Shown: positions 9,641-18,950, counted from the stretch's first letter. The stretch: DNA of 64,000 bases from Paenibacillus agilis (GCF_007786455.1 NZ_VNJK01000001.1:590673-654672), one strand, 5' to 3'. Notes: generated by a model from the letters alone, not told the origin. Numbers and translations are program-made.

Positions 9641-10096
9641 ATGTCTGATCAAGATATAGTTCAACTCATATTCCAAGATAGCAAGGATATAGAGGAGTTT
9701 TCAGGTCAACGAGAGGAATTAGACTTATACGAGGACATATTAAAATATGGACTGTCTACTAAGAAATTTCTATTTCTTGATTACAAAGGTGAACAGTATC
9801 AGGAAATAGTCAATTACATGTTGGATTATGAGTTCAAACATCATATTGAATTAGCTTCACAAGAAGAACTTGAGGGGCTAGGAGATTTTGAATATGAATA
9901 TCTACCTGAAAAGATAAAGGAAACCAACAAAATAATATCAAAAAAAGGATACGGATTGTTTTCTTATCCAACCTCTGGTGACTTTTATGTATTATTCCTT
10001 GCTAAGTTGGAGAATAAAACAAAATTGCTACAAGTAGAGATTCTTGTTGACGAACTAATTCCTTCTAATGAAAGATTTATAAAGTATTACTACTAA
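9641..10096 (+). CDS. Small acidic protein, possible second immunity (DUF6630-like)
   Basis: A 151-residue acidic protein, 20 bases after the preceding gene with a GGAGG site, so co-transcribed. Segments KKFLFLDYKGEQYQEIV and FYVLFLAKLENKTKLLQVEIL resemble proteins I recall as DUF6630, but this is weak. No signal peptide, membrane segment or catalytic motif is evident. Position at the end of a toxin cassette, just before a cassette-type terminator, suggests an additional immunity or accessory protein. Confidence 0.5.
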   Translation: MSDQDIVQLIFQDSKDIEEFSGQREELDLYEDILKYGLSTKKFLFLDYKGEQYQEIVNYMLDYEFKHHIELASQEELEGLGDFEYEYLPEKIKETNKIISKKGYGLFSYPTSGDFYVLFLAKLENKTKLLQVEILVDELIPSNERFIKYYY

Positions 10097-10202
10097 GATT
10101 AGATAAGAATAGAAATGCTATTGATTCTTAATTTATGGATTTGTTAGTGTATGTGCAAGGCGGCAGATAAAAGTAAAACTAAATTATTTTTTAATAAATG
10201 CA

Positions 10203-10244
10203 GGCTTATTCCAACTTGAATTACCGAGTGGAATAAGCTTTTTT
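10203..10244 (+). terminator. Rho-independent terminator closing the second toxin cassette
   Basis: Perfect 10-bp stem GCTTATTCCA / TGGAATAAGC followed by six Ts. Its arms are related to those of the terminator at 2829-2875. Confidence 0.85.
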
Positions 10245-10645
10245 CATAGAGTGGGTGTGCCCGACGCTTGGAGATGTGAGGTTCTAAGTGGGTGGAAGGG
10301 AATGGTATCTTTTTGTATAGGGGGGAAGAGAGTAACCCAAATGATTGAGGCACCTAAAGGCTTCAAAAATAAACCCTCCATATAACTCGAAAGAGTCATT
10401 CTCAAAAATGAACCGACGTGATACATTAAATCTATTATAGAGGTTTGGTTATAATATCCAATCTAGAGCCGAGTCCATGCTGATACTATCAAATCCCGTT
10501 TCTATCTAAGGAACTATTCTAGCAGCCGAGCGATTCGTCGCGGAAGCATAGATAAATCTAAATTCCGATCAAAAAGGGATGATAACTAAGATTAGGTTCG
10601 AGGTAGGGGCTATTAACCCGACTTCTCAAAAAAAGGAGGGAATTG
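10245..10645 (+). other. Non-coding leader region before the SbnA-like gene
   Basis: About 400 bases without a convincing gene. An imperfect palindrome TTGGTTATAATATCCAA at 10445-10461 contains a TATAAT and could be a promoter/operator. A hairpin of GAGGT...GGG with CCC...ACTTC (about 10591-10626) sits just before the ribosome site. On the complementary strand around 10390-10405 there is only a poor match to a Fur box. I recognise no riboswitch class. Confidence 0.35.
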
Positions 10646-11749
10646 ATGATAACGATATTGGATACCGTTGGTCATTCTCCATTGGTACAATTGCGCAATT
10701 TAGTAGATAGTGATCGATATGATATTCGCCTGAAGCTGGAGCGAACAAATCCAGGCGGAAGTATTAAAGACCGTCCAGCGCTGTACATTGTGAAGGAAGC
10801 GGAGTGTCGGGGTTGGCTGCGGCCTGGGGGGACGATTATCGAATCTTCGTCGGGCAACTTCGGAATATCACTTGCGATGATTGGGGCGGCTCGTGGTTAT
10901 CGCGTCATTATTCTCGTCGATCCGAAAACGACGCCAACGAACTTGGCATTGCTTAAGGCGTATGGAGCCGAGGTTATTGTGGTGACAGAGCAGGATGACA
11001 GCGGTTCTTACCATAAGACGAGAATTGCGCTTGCGAACAAGCTGCATCGAGAGATTCCCAATTCTTTTAGACCTGACCAATGCTTTAGCCCGTTGAATGG
11101 AGAAGCGCACTACAAGGGAACAGCACAAGAGCTGTTCGAACAATGTGGAGGCGAGCTGGACGCTGTTGTGTTGACGGTGAGTACAGGTGGGCAGGTGGGC
11201 GGCTTTTCCCGCTTTTTCCGAGAACATGCACCGAATGTGAAGGTGGTGGCGGTGGATGCTGTAGGTTCGACGATTTTCGGAGGACAAGCACATTCGTACT
11301 TGCTGCCAGGAATGGGACTCAGCTGGACCCCGACCAATATTGACAATCTGAATCGTATTGATGAAGTATATAAAGCGCCTGATGAAGATTCGTTCATGAT
11401 GTGCAGAATGATGGCAAAGCATGAAGGCATTATGTGCGGTGGCTCGACAGGAGCGGGGATGGTAGTAGCTTTGAAGCTTGCTTTACAAGGGGAGAGCAGC
11501 AAGAAACAACGAATCGTATGCATTGCTTCGGATAATGGAGAGCGTTACTTGTCTACGATATACAATGATGAATGGATGCTGGAGCGCAACTTGGATACGA
11601 CGCTGAATCCGACTCATTTGCTAGAGAGAGTTTCACGTCTCGCACCCTATAGTATCAATCCGATCGAGACAGCCAACTACAAGCCTGAGCTTGAATATTT
11701 GTTGGACTCGCCAAGCCGTCAGTACATTGCGGATGAGGCAGCCGGATGA
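10646..11749 (+). CDS. SbnA-like PLP enzyme (2,3-diaminopropionate pathway / cysteine synthase family)
   Basis: A 367-residue fold-type II PLP enzyme; ATG 10646 has AAAGGAGGG 5 bases upstream. The PLP lysine lies in NPGGSIKDRPALYIV (Lys41) and the phosphate/substrate loop in ESSSGNFGISLAMI (about 66-79). The segments VSTGGQVGGFSRF and VVAVDAVGSTIFGG match the pattern of SbnA, which makes N-(1-amino-1-carboxy-2-ethyl)-glutamate from O-phosphoserine and glutamate for staphyloferrin B. Ordinary cysteine synthases share the fold but not the VDAVGSxIFG segment. The usual partner SbnB is not next to it; instead an MFS gene overlaps the stop codon. The C-terminal ~40 residues extend beyond the usual ~326-residue length. 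Substrate is therefore uncertain. Confidence 0.75.
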   Translation: MITILDTVGHSPLVQLRNLVDSDRYDIRLKLERTNPGGSIKDRPALYIVKEAECRGWLRPGGTIIESSSGNFGISLAMIGAARGYRVIILVDPKTTPTNLALLKAYGAEVIVVTEQDDSGSYHKTRIALANKLHREIPNSFRPDQCFSPLNGEAHYKGTAQELFEQCGGELDAVVLTVSTGGQVGGFSRFFREHAPNVKVVAVDAVGSTIFGGQAHSYLLPGMGLSWTPTNIDNLNRIDEVYKAPDEDSFMMCRMMAKHEGIMCGGSTGAGMVVALKLALQGESSKKQRIVCIASDNGERYLSTIYNDEWMLERNLDTTLNPTHLLERVSRLAPYSINPIETANYKPELEYLLDSPSRQYIADEAAG

Positions 11750-12948
11750 TTAGTAGGGGTCAAGACAATCCATTTTCGCCGCAGGCCTTAAAAATTTATG
11801 CGATTACAATTGTATTTTACGCCATTGTTTATATGGCTCTGATGATAGTCCCGTTTTACGCGTTATCTTTAAATGCTACCAAAACCGATATCGGACTTAT
11901 TATGGGTGCAACGATGCTGACATCCATGTTTGCAAGACCTATTGCAGGGAAGCTCATTGACCGTTATGGGGCCAGCCGTATTTTTGTTATCGTGCTTATC
12001 GTCTTTGCTGTTTCTTTACTTGGCTATTTCGTTCCTGAACTATGGATGATCGGAGTCGTTCGTATTGTTCAAGGGATCGTGGCCGCTTTTTTCTCCACTG
12101 CGATGGAGATTATTACAATCGATCTTCTTTCTGACAAAGTGAGAGGTCAGGGGTTATCCCTTTATTCACTCGCTACGATGATACCTTCAACCTTTGGACC
12201 AGCGGCGGCTCTTTATATGAAGGATGTCGCATCCATGAATGCGATTTTTGTTGGATTCGTCGTACTAGGTATTGTTAATGTAGTCTTTGCTATTATCGTA
12301 GCGCGATCCAAAACGAGCCGGCTGCATACTCCTATCCCTGATACAATTCAAGTACAGTCGCCAGGGCTATGGAAAAATCGCAAGCTAATCGTATCCTCAA
12401 TGATTATGTTGTTCGCTTCCATTGCGAATGGAGCTATCTTCACTTTCCTTCCGATACATCTGGAAAATCAACAATCCTCATGGGGAAGTATCTATTTTTT
12501 AACGCAGACTGTTGTGCTCGTGTTATGCCGATTTATAGGGCGAAGCCGTATTCCGTCTAATGGGGAAACACCGATACGACTCGTGCTTCTAATGAGCTTG
12601 CTTGCAAGTATGGGCAGCTTACTGCTGAGCTTGTTTGTATATTGGCCGATGTTACTGCTTGCGGCAGTATTGAACGGAATTGCATTTGCGATGCTGTATC
12701 CAGCGCTGCTAACGTTTGTATCGTTTTCTGTGCCTGAACAGGCAAGAGGTTTTTTACTAGGCTTGTTTATAGGCGCGGCTGATTTTGGCTTTGCCTTAGG
12801 GGCATTAGTGATGGGCCCGCTTGCTGATTTATTATCGTTCCACATCATGTTTATGACGTGTGCGGCATTGTGTTTTACGGCTTGCCTGCTGCTTCCTTTG
12901 TATCGGAGTAAGGTTGTCAGGAGAAGTCAGGAAACGTCATTTTCGTAA
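11746..12948 (+). CDS. MFS transporter coupled to the SbnA-like gene
   Basis: A 400-residue, roughly 12-segment membrane protein. Its ATG overlaps the stop of the upstream gene (ATGA), so the two are translationally coupled. The loop between segments 2 and 3 reads FARPIAGKLIDRYGASR, the MFS motif A, marking the drug/metabolite efflux type. Coupling suggests export (or uptake) of a product of the PLP enzyme, similar in logic to SbnD in siderophore loci, although no other siderophore gene is seen. Inner-membrane proton-driven transport is inferred from the family. Confidence 0.75.
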   Translation: MISRGQDNPFSPQALKIYAITIVFYAIVYMALMIVPFYALSLNATKTDIGLIMGATMLTSMFARPIAGKLIDRYGASRIFVIVLIVFAVSLLGYFVPELWMIGVVRIVQGIVAAFFSTAMEIITIDLLSDKVRGQGLSLYSLATMIPSTFGPAAALYMKDVASMNAIFVGFVVLGIVNVVFAIIVARSKTSRLHTPIPDTIQVQSPGLWKNRKLIVSSMIMLFASIANGAIFTFLPIHLENQQSSWGSIYFLTQTVVLVLCRFIGRSRIPSNGETPIRLVLLMSLLASMGSLLLSLFVYWPMLLLAAVLNGIAFAMLYPALLTFVSFSVPEQARGFLLGLFIGAADFGFALGALVMGPLADLLSFHIMFMTCAALCFTACLLLPLYRSKVVRRSQETSFS

Positions 12949-12956
12949 TCAATGAA

Positions 12957-12988
12957 AGAGGAGAGCGGATATCCGCTCTTCTTTTATT
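12957..12988 (+). terminator. Rho-independent terminator after the SbnA-MFS operon
   Basis: Perfect palindrome AGAGCGGATATCCGCTCT followed by a T-rich run. Confidence 0.85.
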
Positions 12989-13342
12989 TCTATTATTATA
13001 TCAAGTTCTCTTCCAGTAAATTGAATATAGAATGCATAGTATATTCGACTTCTCCATATGTGAAAATTATTATAGATAATGTATAAATATATGTGTTCAT
13101 ATACAACTATCTATAAAATATATACACCGCGAAAGGTACAAGGTTTATTTCACATTGCGCGATGATACAAAATGTTTCTGGGTAATTTTATAATTCGAAA
13201 AAATATATAAAATATAATTAACTATAAAAAGTTACAATATTATTAATTGTTTAGGAAATATTAACTTTCTAATCCACATCACCCGATAAAGTAATAGAGA
13301 TATAGTAGAAAAAGGTAGATTAAAAGAATGAACTAGGGAATA
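12989..13342 (+). other. AT-rich upstream region of the SLH-protein gene
   Basis: A 350-base stretch with no credible gene and very high AT content; several TATAAT-like words exist, but none has a clear partner at 17 bases. It probably holds the promoter(s) of the following surface-protein gene. Confidence 0.4.
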
Positions 13343-13382
13343 GGCAGTCTGCTTACCGTAGGGGTTCTTGAGGCAGAGTGCC
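13343..13382 (+). promoter_or_regulatory. Hairpin in the 5' leader of the SLH-protein gene
   Basis: GGCAGTCTGC pairs with GCAGAGTGCC (9 of 10) around a 20-base loop, ending about 20 bases before the ribosome site. There is no T run, so it is more likely an mRNA stability or translation-control element than a terminator. I do not recognise it as a known riboswitch. Confidence 0.4.
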
Positions 13383-13415
13383 GAAATACAAGGGAGAAAT
13401 TGGTGGAGGTCGACA

Positions 13416-16160
13416 ATGAAACGGTACATGGCAGCACTAGTAAGCTTGATGTTAATTCTTACGGCTCATTCAGGAACGGTTCAAGCCATTCAAAGCGATA
13501 CGAAGGCCGTCAGCGAGCAGCAATATACACATGTTGGCGAGGATTATGACATTCTTGACGAGCAAGTGTTATCTTCGAAGAAGGATAGAACGGCTTGGAT
13601 ATGGTATATCAACAATGGATTATCTCATTACACTTCGGACACGGTCTACAAAGCTCATATGGTACAAATTCCAGGATTGAGAGACGTAAAGCAGATCGAC
13701 GTTAGAAGGAGTGGGAGCAGCAAGGATATTCGTGGCTATGTTGCGCTAAAAAAAGACGGAACCGTCTGGTATTGGGATGCCAAGCGTACAGATAACCTAC
13801 CATATCCTACGAGTGATCCGCTGCTTATTAAAGATTTGAGTAACGTGACTTCATTCGTTGCTAAATTCGATGGCAATTACAAAGTTTTGTTCGTATTAAA
13901 ATCTGATGGCTCTGTATGGACGTGGGGTAGGAGAACAGGCAACTCTAAAAATGCGAAATCCTCACTGAAGCAAATGAAGCTGCTTGATGATGTTGCATCC
14001 TTACAATCAATTGGAGGCCATGTATTTGCAATTAAAAAGGACGGTTCTGTGTGGAAATGGAGATCAAGCTCGTATTTTCCGCATAACAGCTCTAACAGCA
14101 AAACGGTAGAACAGATCACGGGACTCAGTGGTGTCGTCAACATAGACTTAGGTTCTATTACAAGTTATGCCTATAAGCAGGATGGCACGATTTGGTCCTG
14201 GCGAACGTATAGAGACGACAATGCTCCTGTGCAAGTACATACAGCGTCAGATGCGCAAACAATTGTTCAATTAGATTTTATTAGAGATCCGAATCTCGGC
14301 AAAATGTATGCATTCCGAACAGATGGCCAGCTCTGGTCTTTGGACAACGACAAGGTCTTTCCTGAACTGAAGGATATCGTTTCTGTACATCAAAGGGAAC
14401 CTAGTGCTCAAAAAAGATATTATGTTTTGAAAAATGATCAGACATTGTGGGCGTGGGAAAGTGCTTCTGACTTTCCTAAGCTTGTTGTGTTCACGAAAAG
14501 AATGGAGCAGCGTGGTGATTCTGGGACAGGAGGTCACCAAGCAGACCAAACGGGCACCCAAACAGATAGCCATACAGATAAACGACCTGATAGACAAACA
14601 GGCGATCGACCTAAGACAACGACAACAACAACCGAGCCTAGAGTACGGACGGTCCCAGAAATTAGCCTGTATCCATATGTCACGATGCTCCCGCCTGGCG
14701 GAAGTCAAACCATTTCCGTTAACAATCTGCTTCCTGGAACCAAAGTAACGTACGCTATCGATGATCCGAGCATAGGAACTTTATCGTATGTGAACGGTAC
14801 ACCGGTCGTAGTAGGGAATAAACCCGGGCAGACGATTGTGCGGGCAACCGCAACGAGAGCTGGTTATCCAGACGTAACTACTTATTTTATGCTGTATGTC
14901 GCTGACAGCAGCAGGCTGAGCGATACGTATTACACTGCCGTTCGAACAGTCCCTGCGGCTGACAAACAGAAGCCGTATATTGTGGAGGGGCTGACACAAG
15001 CGGGAGAGCTTGTTATTACAGCCGCAAGCAGTGAACAGGCGGTTCCTGTTAATGGACAAGTTGTTGTTACTCCTGAGTTAATGAATCGAGTGGCTGGCAC
15101 TGCGCTAAAGGCTAAGTCTGCGGTGGAGCAGGCGTTAGCGGAAAATGGGATTGTTCTTGCTAGAGAGCTAGTTGTTAACGGAGAAGTATTATCTTCACCT
15201 GGGCAAAATGGTTATACGTTCAAGCTGTATAAGGATAGCTTAATCGGTCGTAAAGATATCGATTATATTACCGTGCATGCGGGAGATGCGAAATTGATGA
15301 TTCATGTTGCGACCGCAGATCGCCTGTTTCATTCGCTTCCAGTCATCGTTATTCATTTGGTCAACGAAAGTAACGGCGGGTATCGTGTACAATTTTTAGA
15401 TGAACAAGGAAGAGAGCTTCCGCATATAGCAAGCAATATCGGACTCGTTTTGCCTGCTGCGCAGTCAGATGCAACCAATAGCAGTGTATTTTATACGGAT
15501 GGGACAACAACGGAGCCGATCGGTGGAAAGTTCAATCCGTACAAAAATGGCGTGGAAGCTGAAATCAATCGTCCTGGCACGTATTATTTGGGTGATAATG
15601 CTACCTCTTTCCCTGATATGGAGGGGCGAGATCCGGAGCTCCAGCAAGCAGTTCAATTTCTCGCCTCTAAAGGAATTGTGAAAGGGAAATCCGGTGGTAA
15701 GTTTGAGCCAGATTCATTGATAACTCGTGCAGAGTTCACATCGATGCTAGTTAAAGCTTTTTACGCGTTGGATAAAACGGCGACGGAGAGCTTTTCAGAT
15801 GTGCAGTCTCCGCAATGGCATCATCCCTATATCGCTTCGTCCGAGAAAAAGGATATCGTCAAAGGCTATCCTGATGGCACGTTTAAGCCAGATAAGACGA
15901 TAGCTCGCGAAGAAATGATAGCAATTGGTGCAAGATACTTGCATGAAAAGAAAAATTATTATTACCCTTCGAATCCGGATGTCTACTTGAATCAATTCAA
16001 AGATAAGAAAACGATATCCAATTGGGCAAAGCGAACGATGGCGTTGGCTGTAAAACAGCGCTTGATCGACGTTCCTGCTAATAAACAGATTAAAGCTCGC
16101 GAGGCTGTCACACGTGGGGAAGCTACTAGAATGTTATATCGACTTTATTTACAGCTTTAA
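13416..16160 (+). CDS. Secreted RCC1-like repeat protein with three C-terminal SLH domains
   Basis: A 914-residue protein; ATG 13416 is preceded by GGTGGAGGT and begins a clear signal peptide (MKRYMAALVSLMLIL...VQA). Residues about 40-360 hold repeated units such as KSDGSVWTWG, KKDGSVWKW and KQDGTIWSW, spaced like RCC1/regulator-of-chromosome-condensation blades, so a beta-propeller is likely. A Thr/Asp/Gln-rich linker (about 370-415) follows, then a bacterial-Ig-like stretch (about 420-500) and a region of unknown fold. Three SLH domains (about 731-914, with KGYPDGTFKPDKTIAREEM as the clearest) would anchor it to pyruvylated cell-wall polymer. Function of the propeller is unknown; adhesion or wall-associated sensing is possible. 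It is monocistronic. Confidence 0.85.
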   Translation: MKRYMAALVSLMLILTAHSGTVQAIQSDTKAVSEQQYTHVGEDYDILDEQVLSSKKDRTAWIWYINNGLSHYTSDTVYKAHMVQIPGLRDVKQIDVRRSGSSKDIRGYVALKKDGTVWYWDAKRTDNLPYPTSDPLLIKDLSNVTSFVAKFDGNYKVLFVLKSDGSVWTWGRRTGNSKNAKSSLKQMKLLDDVASLQSIGGHVFAIKKDGSVWKWRSSSYFPHNSSNSKTVEQITGLSGVVNIDLGSITSYAYKQDGTIWSWRTYRDDNAPVQVHTASDAQTIVQLDFIRDPNLGKMYAFRTDGQLWSLDNDKVFPELKDIVSVHQREPSAQKRYYVLKNDQTLWAWESASDFPKLVVFTKRMEQRGDSGTGGHQADQTGTQTDSHTDKRPDRQTGDRPKTTTTTTEPRVRTVPEISLYPYVTMLPPGGSQTISVNNLLPGTKVTYAIDDPSIGTLSYVNGTPVVVGNKPGQTIVRATATRAGYPDVTTYFMLYVADSSRLSDTYYTAVRTVPAADKQKPYIVEGLTQAGELVITAASSEQAVPVNGQVVVTPELMNRVAGTALKAKSAVEQALAENGIVLARELVVNGEVLSSPGQNGYTFKLYKDSLIGRKDIDYITVHAGDAKLMIHVATADRLFHSLPVIVIHLVNESNGGYRVQFLDEQGRELPHIASNIGLVLPAAQSDATNSSVFYTDGTTTEPIGGKFNPYKNGVEAEINRPGTYYLGDNATSFPDMEGRDPELQQAVQFLASKGIVKGKSGGKFEPDSLITRAEFTSMLVKAFYALDKTATESFSDVQSPQWHHPYIASSEKKDIVKGYPDGTFKPDKTIAREEMIAIGARYLHEKKNYYYPSNPDVYLNQFKDKKTISNWAKRTMALAVKQRLIDVPANKQIKAREAVTRGEATRMLYRLYLQL

Positions 16161-16223
16161 TTGTAGGCTGGTTAGGCATGGATATATAAAGTGGATATGT
16201 ACAAATGAGTGATATGTAGAGCC

Positions 16224-16260
16224 AAAAAAAGTAAGGGTGGATTTCCGCCCTTACTTTTTT
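16224..16260 (+). terminator. Rho-independent terminator after the SLH gene
   Basis: Stem AAAAAAGTAAGGG / CCCTTACTTTTTT around TGGATTTCCG; the A and T tracts would let it work in both directions. Confidence 0.85.
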
Positions 16261-16403
16261 GCTTGTATATTCGATAAAGTGTTTCTAGCGAGTTAATCGG
16301 CATGTTGAGTTGTCTCAGGAGAACGATGGATTTGGAGACATTTTAATATTTCTTAATGAAAGTCCTCCCTAGACTGATCATGCGCTTCATTTTTAACAAA
16401 CCA

Positions 16404-17273
16404 TTATTTTTTCAATACTGGAATCCATATCTCACTTTTAAATGTTGGTGAAGCTACATCTTTACTTTCGTTCCAGAGTATTTCTGGTCCTTCAGCTAGT
16501 TGGTAGTTCGAGCTAGGGAACCATTCGGAATAAATGCGTCCCCAGACATTTTGCAGCGTATCAGGAAATGGTCCAATTGCGGTAAACACCGCCCATGTAG
16601 AAGCAGGTACATCAAGCTGAGCCAGATTGTCAGGACAGTCCTTCGTTGTTGCTGCTCCGATATAGTGATCCAGTTCGGCGTACTCTTGTCGCCCTTCAGA
16701 AAAATTAGTTGATGCGCTGATCAATCCTGACGGCTCGACATCAGATAGTTGTTTCAGCGTGTGAATCAACGTTTCATCTAGACTTTGCCACATGGCCGCA
16801 ATTTCTGGGTTAACGCCGTTGTAAATCAAAGGTACTCGCTTACTAATTCCGACAATATGAAACGCTTCTTTTTCAACCACCCGATAATTCATTTCACTTC
16901 CTCCTTGAATCGATAGTTGGAAGGTCATAGGCGGATATGCTTTTAGGAAATGACCATTCTGTCTCGCTTCTGACGGTGTTATTCCATGCAAGCTGTGGAA
17001 AGCTCTAGTGAAAGAATCTGCCGAGGTGTAGCCGTACTTTACCGCTAAATCTATAATCCGTACATCGCTAGTAGTGAGCTCAAATGCTGCAAGTGTGAGA
17101 CGTCTACGCCGGATGTACTCTGAGAGTGTAACGCCAGCCAAGAATGAAAACATTCGTTTAAAATGATACTCTGAGCAAAGTGCAATCTGTGCTATTTCCG
17201 CATAATCAATCTCAGCATCGAGACGTTGTTCGATGTACTGCAAGGCAAGATTAAACCTTTCGAGACTATCCAT
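16404..17273 (-). CDS. AraC-family regulator with GyrI-like effector domain
   Basis: A 289-residue protein with AAGGAGGTG before the ATG. Residues about 8-105 form the two AraC helix-turn-helices ([18 protein letters not shown] and [20 protein letters not shown], then TPSEAR). Residues about 128-288 form a GyrI-like/SOUL-type ligand-binding domain ([18 protein letters not shown] ... [17 protein letters not shown] ... EIWIPVLKK). Such proteins are ligand-responsive transcription activators, often of multidrug or stress genes. No target gene is evident next to it; it appears monocistronic. Confidence 0.9.
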   Translation of the reverse strand: MDSLERFNLALQYIEQRLDAEIDYAEIAQIALCSEYHFKRMFSFLAGVTLSEYIRRRRLTLAAFELTTSDVRIIDLAVKYGYTSADSFTRAFHSLHGITPSEARQNGHFLKAYPPMTFQLSIQGGSEMNYRVVEKEAFHIVGISKRVPLIYNGVNPEIAAMWQSLDETLIHTLKQLSDVEPSGLISASTNFSEGRQEYAELDHYIGAATTKDCPDNLAQLDVPASTWAVFTAIGPFPDTLQNVWGRIYSEWFPSSNYQLAEGPEILWNESKDVASPTFKSEIWIPVLKK

Positions 17274-17391
17274 ATTCCCACCTCCTTCTTGGTCCTAGAA
17301 TAGCAGGAATGGAAAGCATCGATCCGACAATCCGTGCACCAAATTGTTGGTACTCTACGGATCTTCATTTGTACTCAGAACAACGATACCA

Positions 17392-17754
17392 TTAATCTAT
17401 CTCCAGTGGGTGCGCAGTAGCTGCGCTCATGACAGGACACTCCTCGCAATCAGGAATATACCACATTCGGCTATAGGAGTACCATTCGAACTCTTCTTGA
17501 TCTTCGATCAGCATCGGAACAATGGAAACATATAGATGAGGATCAACGACTCCATTGATATCATAGAAAACATTGTCGATGGATGTGAGTACATGATAGT
17601 AGTCATTTTCATTACCGCATTTGTAAGGGATGGAGTGAGGGTATAATAATTTTAAAATTCTAAATAATTTATAGCAGCTTCCTTTTGTATAAATATCGGT
17701 AATGAACTTGTCTGAATTTCTTAGTTCTGTTAAAAATTCAACTGGATTCACCAT
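17392..17754 (-). CDS. Hypothetical 120-residue protein
   Basis: Small acidic protein. I chose the ATG at 17754 because AAAGGATGG sits 5 bases upstream; the in-frame ATG at 17763 has no spacing to it. It has YKLFRILKLLYPHSIPYKC and HVLTSIDNVFYDINGVVDPH, which reads like small proteins found in phage or metabolite loci that relate to papain-like (NlpC) folds, but no catalytic triad is clear. The C-terminus has the Cys pair CEECPVM. Function unknown. Confidence 0.5.
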   Translation of the reverse strand: MVNPVEFLTELRNSDKFITDIYTKGSCYKLFRILKLLYPHSIPYKCGNENDYYHVLTSIDNVFYDINGVVDPHLYVSIVPMLIEDQEEFEWYSYSRMWYIPDCEECPVMSAATAHPLEID

Positions 17755-17834
17755 CACAACCATCCTTTTAGGGAAATGGACTTCACCGAATGTATAGACA
17801 TTTCTATGAAAGCTGCATGCAGTATGAGTTTTCC

Positions 17835-18770
17835 CTATTCATTGGCTAGTTCTTTTTTCAAGGCTAACAATGTTAATCGTTCATAATCACGCAGCATTTC
17901 TAACTTCTCTATAAGTTGGTCGATTCGGAGTGGGCGATTGATGTTTTTGTTTTTCATTTCAATTTCTTTTTTTATGATTATGTTTTTGATGGTTTCAGCT
18001 TGATTGGAGCAGTGTCTTAACAGATCTACGACGTAAGCGGGAACGGGTTGGAGCTCCATATAGCAAGAGAATACGTACCTAGATCCGCTGAGCATAATAA
18101 ATACTTGACCGAGAGAATAGAAAAGCGGCTTCGCTGCTTCCAGCGTAGAATGGGGTAGCATTTTAACGATGTCCAACGCATGATCGAATAAACTTGAATT
18201 GTCTTCGTTATGTAAAATAAATAGTCTTGCTCTATTACGGAATTCATTTTTGATTTCTGGAGTAATTTGAATATCTTTTCTGTGAAGTGAGAACAGAGGA
18301 TAATGGGAATCATGTATGACTTGCAAAACAAAGTCTGCTTCATACGTTTTGCTAACAATGTTTTTGATATCACTTATTATGGCATGCTGCTTATTCATAA
18401 ATTGTTCGATGATAATGTAATGCATGGATTCTCCATCCATGAAATGCAATTCGGGAAAATGTTTAGGCTTGGCCCCCGAGAACACGACATTTCCAGTAGT
18501 CAAATTGGCTTCGATGTATTGGGCTGCCTCAGCAGATGAAGTACCTTCGAAATCTGTAAAATTTGCACCTATTTGGGCTAGATCGTTATCGTTCATACAG
18601 TTCATATGAAAGAGCCAGAAGCCCTTTCTTTCTACCAGAAGCTCTTGGTTAATCGCATTTGTGCTTTCATAAGCATTATAAAATAGATGTGCTGTCTCAT
18701 ACTCGTAGGCAAGTAAAACGTGAGCAAGTTCAATTTTGAAACAATTGAAATGACTTTTTCTACTAAGCAA
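17835..18770 (-). CDS. Unrecognised protein, possibly BtrH-N-like
   Basis: 311 residues from a TTG at 18770; the best ribosome-like site (GAAGAGGG) is about 20 bases upstream, so the start is uncertain. The N-terminal NCFKIELAHVLLAYEYE and the later MHYIIIEQFMNKQHAIISDI resemble the Cys ... His ... Asp layout of the butirosin BtrH N-terminal domain (a papain-like acyltransferase/peptidase fold). The C-terminal third is helical and may be a coiled coil (EIEMKNKNINRPLRIDQLIE). No signal peptide. Function not assigned. Confidence 0.45.
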   Translation of the reverse strand: MLSRKSHFNCFKIELAHVLLAYEYETAHLFYNAYESTNAINQELLVERKGFWLFHMNCMNDNDLAQIGANFTDFEGTSSAEAAQYIEANLTTGNVVFSGAKPKHFPELHFMDGESMHYIIIEQFMNKQHAIISDIKNIVSKTYEADFVLQVIHDSHYPLFSLHRKDIQITPEIKNEFRNRARLFILHNEDNSSLFDHALDIVKMLPHSTLEAAKPLFYSLGQVFIMLSGSRYVFSCYMELQPVPAYVVDLLRHCSNQAETIKNIIIKKEIEMKNKNINRPLRIDQLIEKLEMLRDYERLTLLALKKELANE

Positions 18771-18950
18771 ATGAGTATGGATAACATCACCCTCTTCTCA
18801 GTGTGTATCAATCTTTAAGGGTAATTGTATCATCTCACATAGTTCTTGTGTCTAGTATTCTTCGCAAGAAACAGCACTGAAAACGTAACTTCATTGAATG
18901 TAACGAGGGGAAGTTGCAGGGGATAGTTGTAGAAGGACTATGATAAAAGG

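Noticed and set aside
10380-10410. Fur box upstream of the SbnA-like gene
   Set aside because: Only about 9 of 15 positions fit, which is near chance for this AT content.
10868-11523. Long antisense frames opposite the SbnA-like gene
   Set aside because: Antisense to a clearly conserved PLP enzyme; compositions match a shadow frame and there is no ribosome site.
13200-13430. Riboswitch (cyclic-di-GMP type) before the SLH gene
   Set aside because: No recognisable class consensus was found; only one simple hairpin is present.
14271-14708. 145-residue minus-strand frame in the SLH gene
   Set aside because: Shadow frame opposite the linker-coding region of a well-supported gene.
17344-17535. 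Short plus-strand frame over the 17.4 kb gene
   Set aside because: No ribosome site and overlaps the better supported minus-strand frame.
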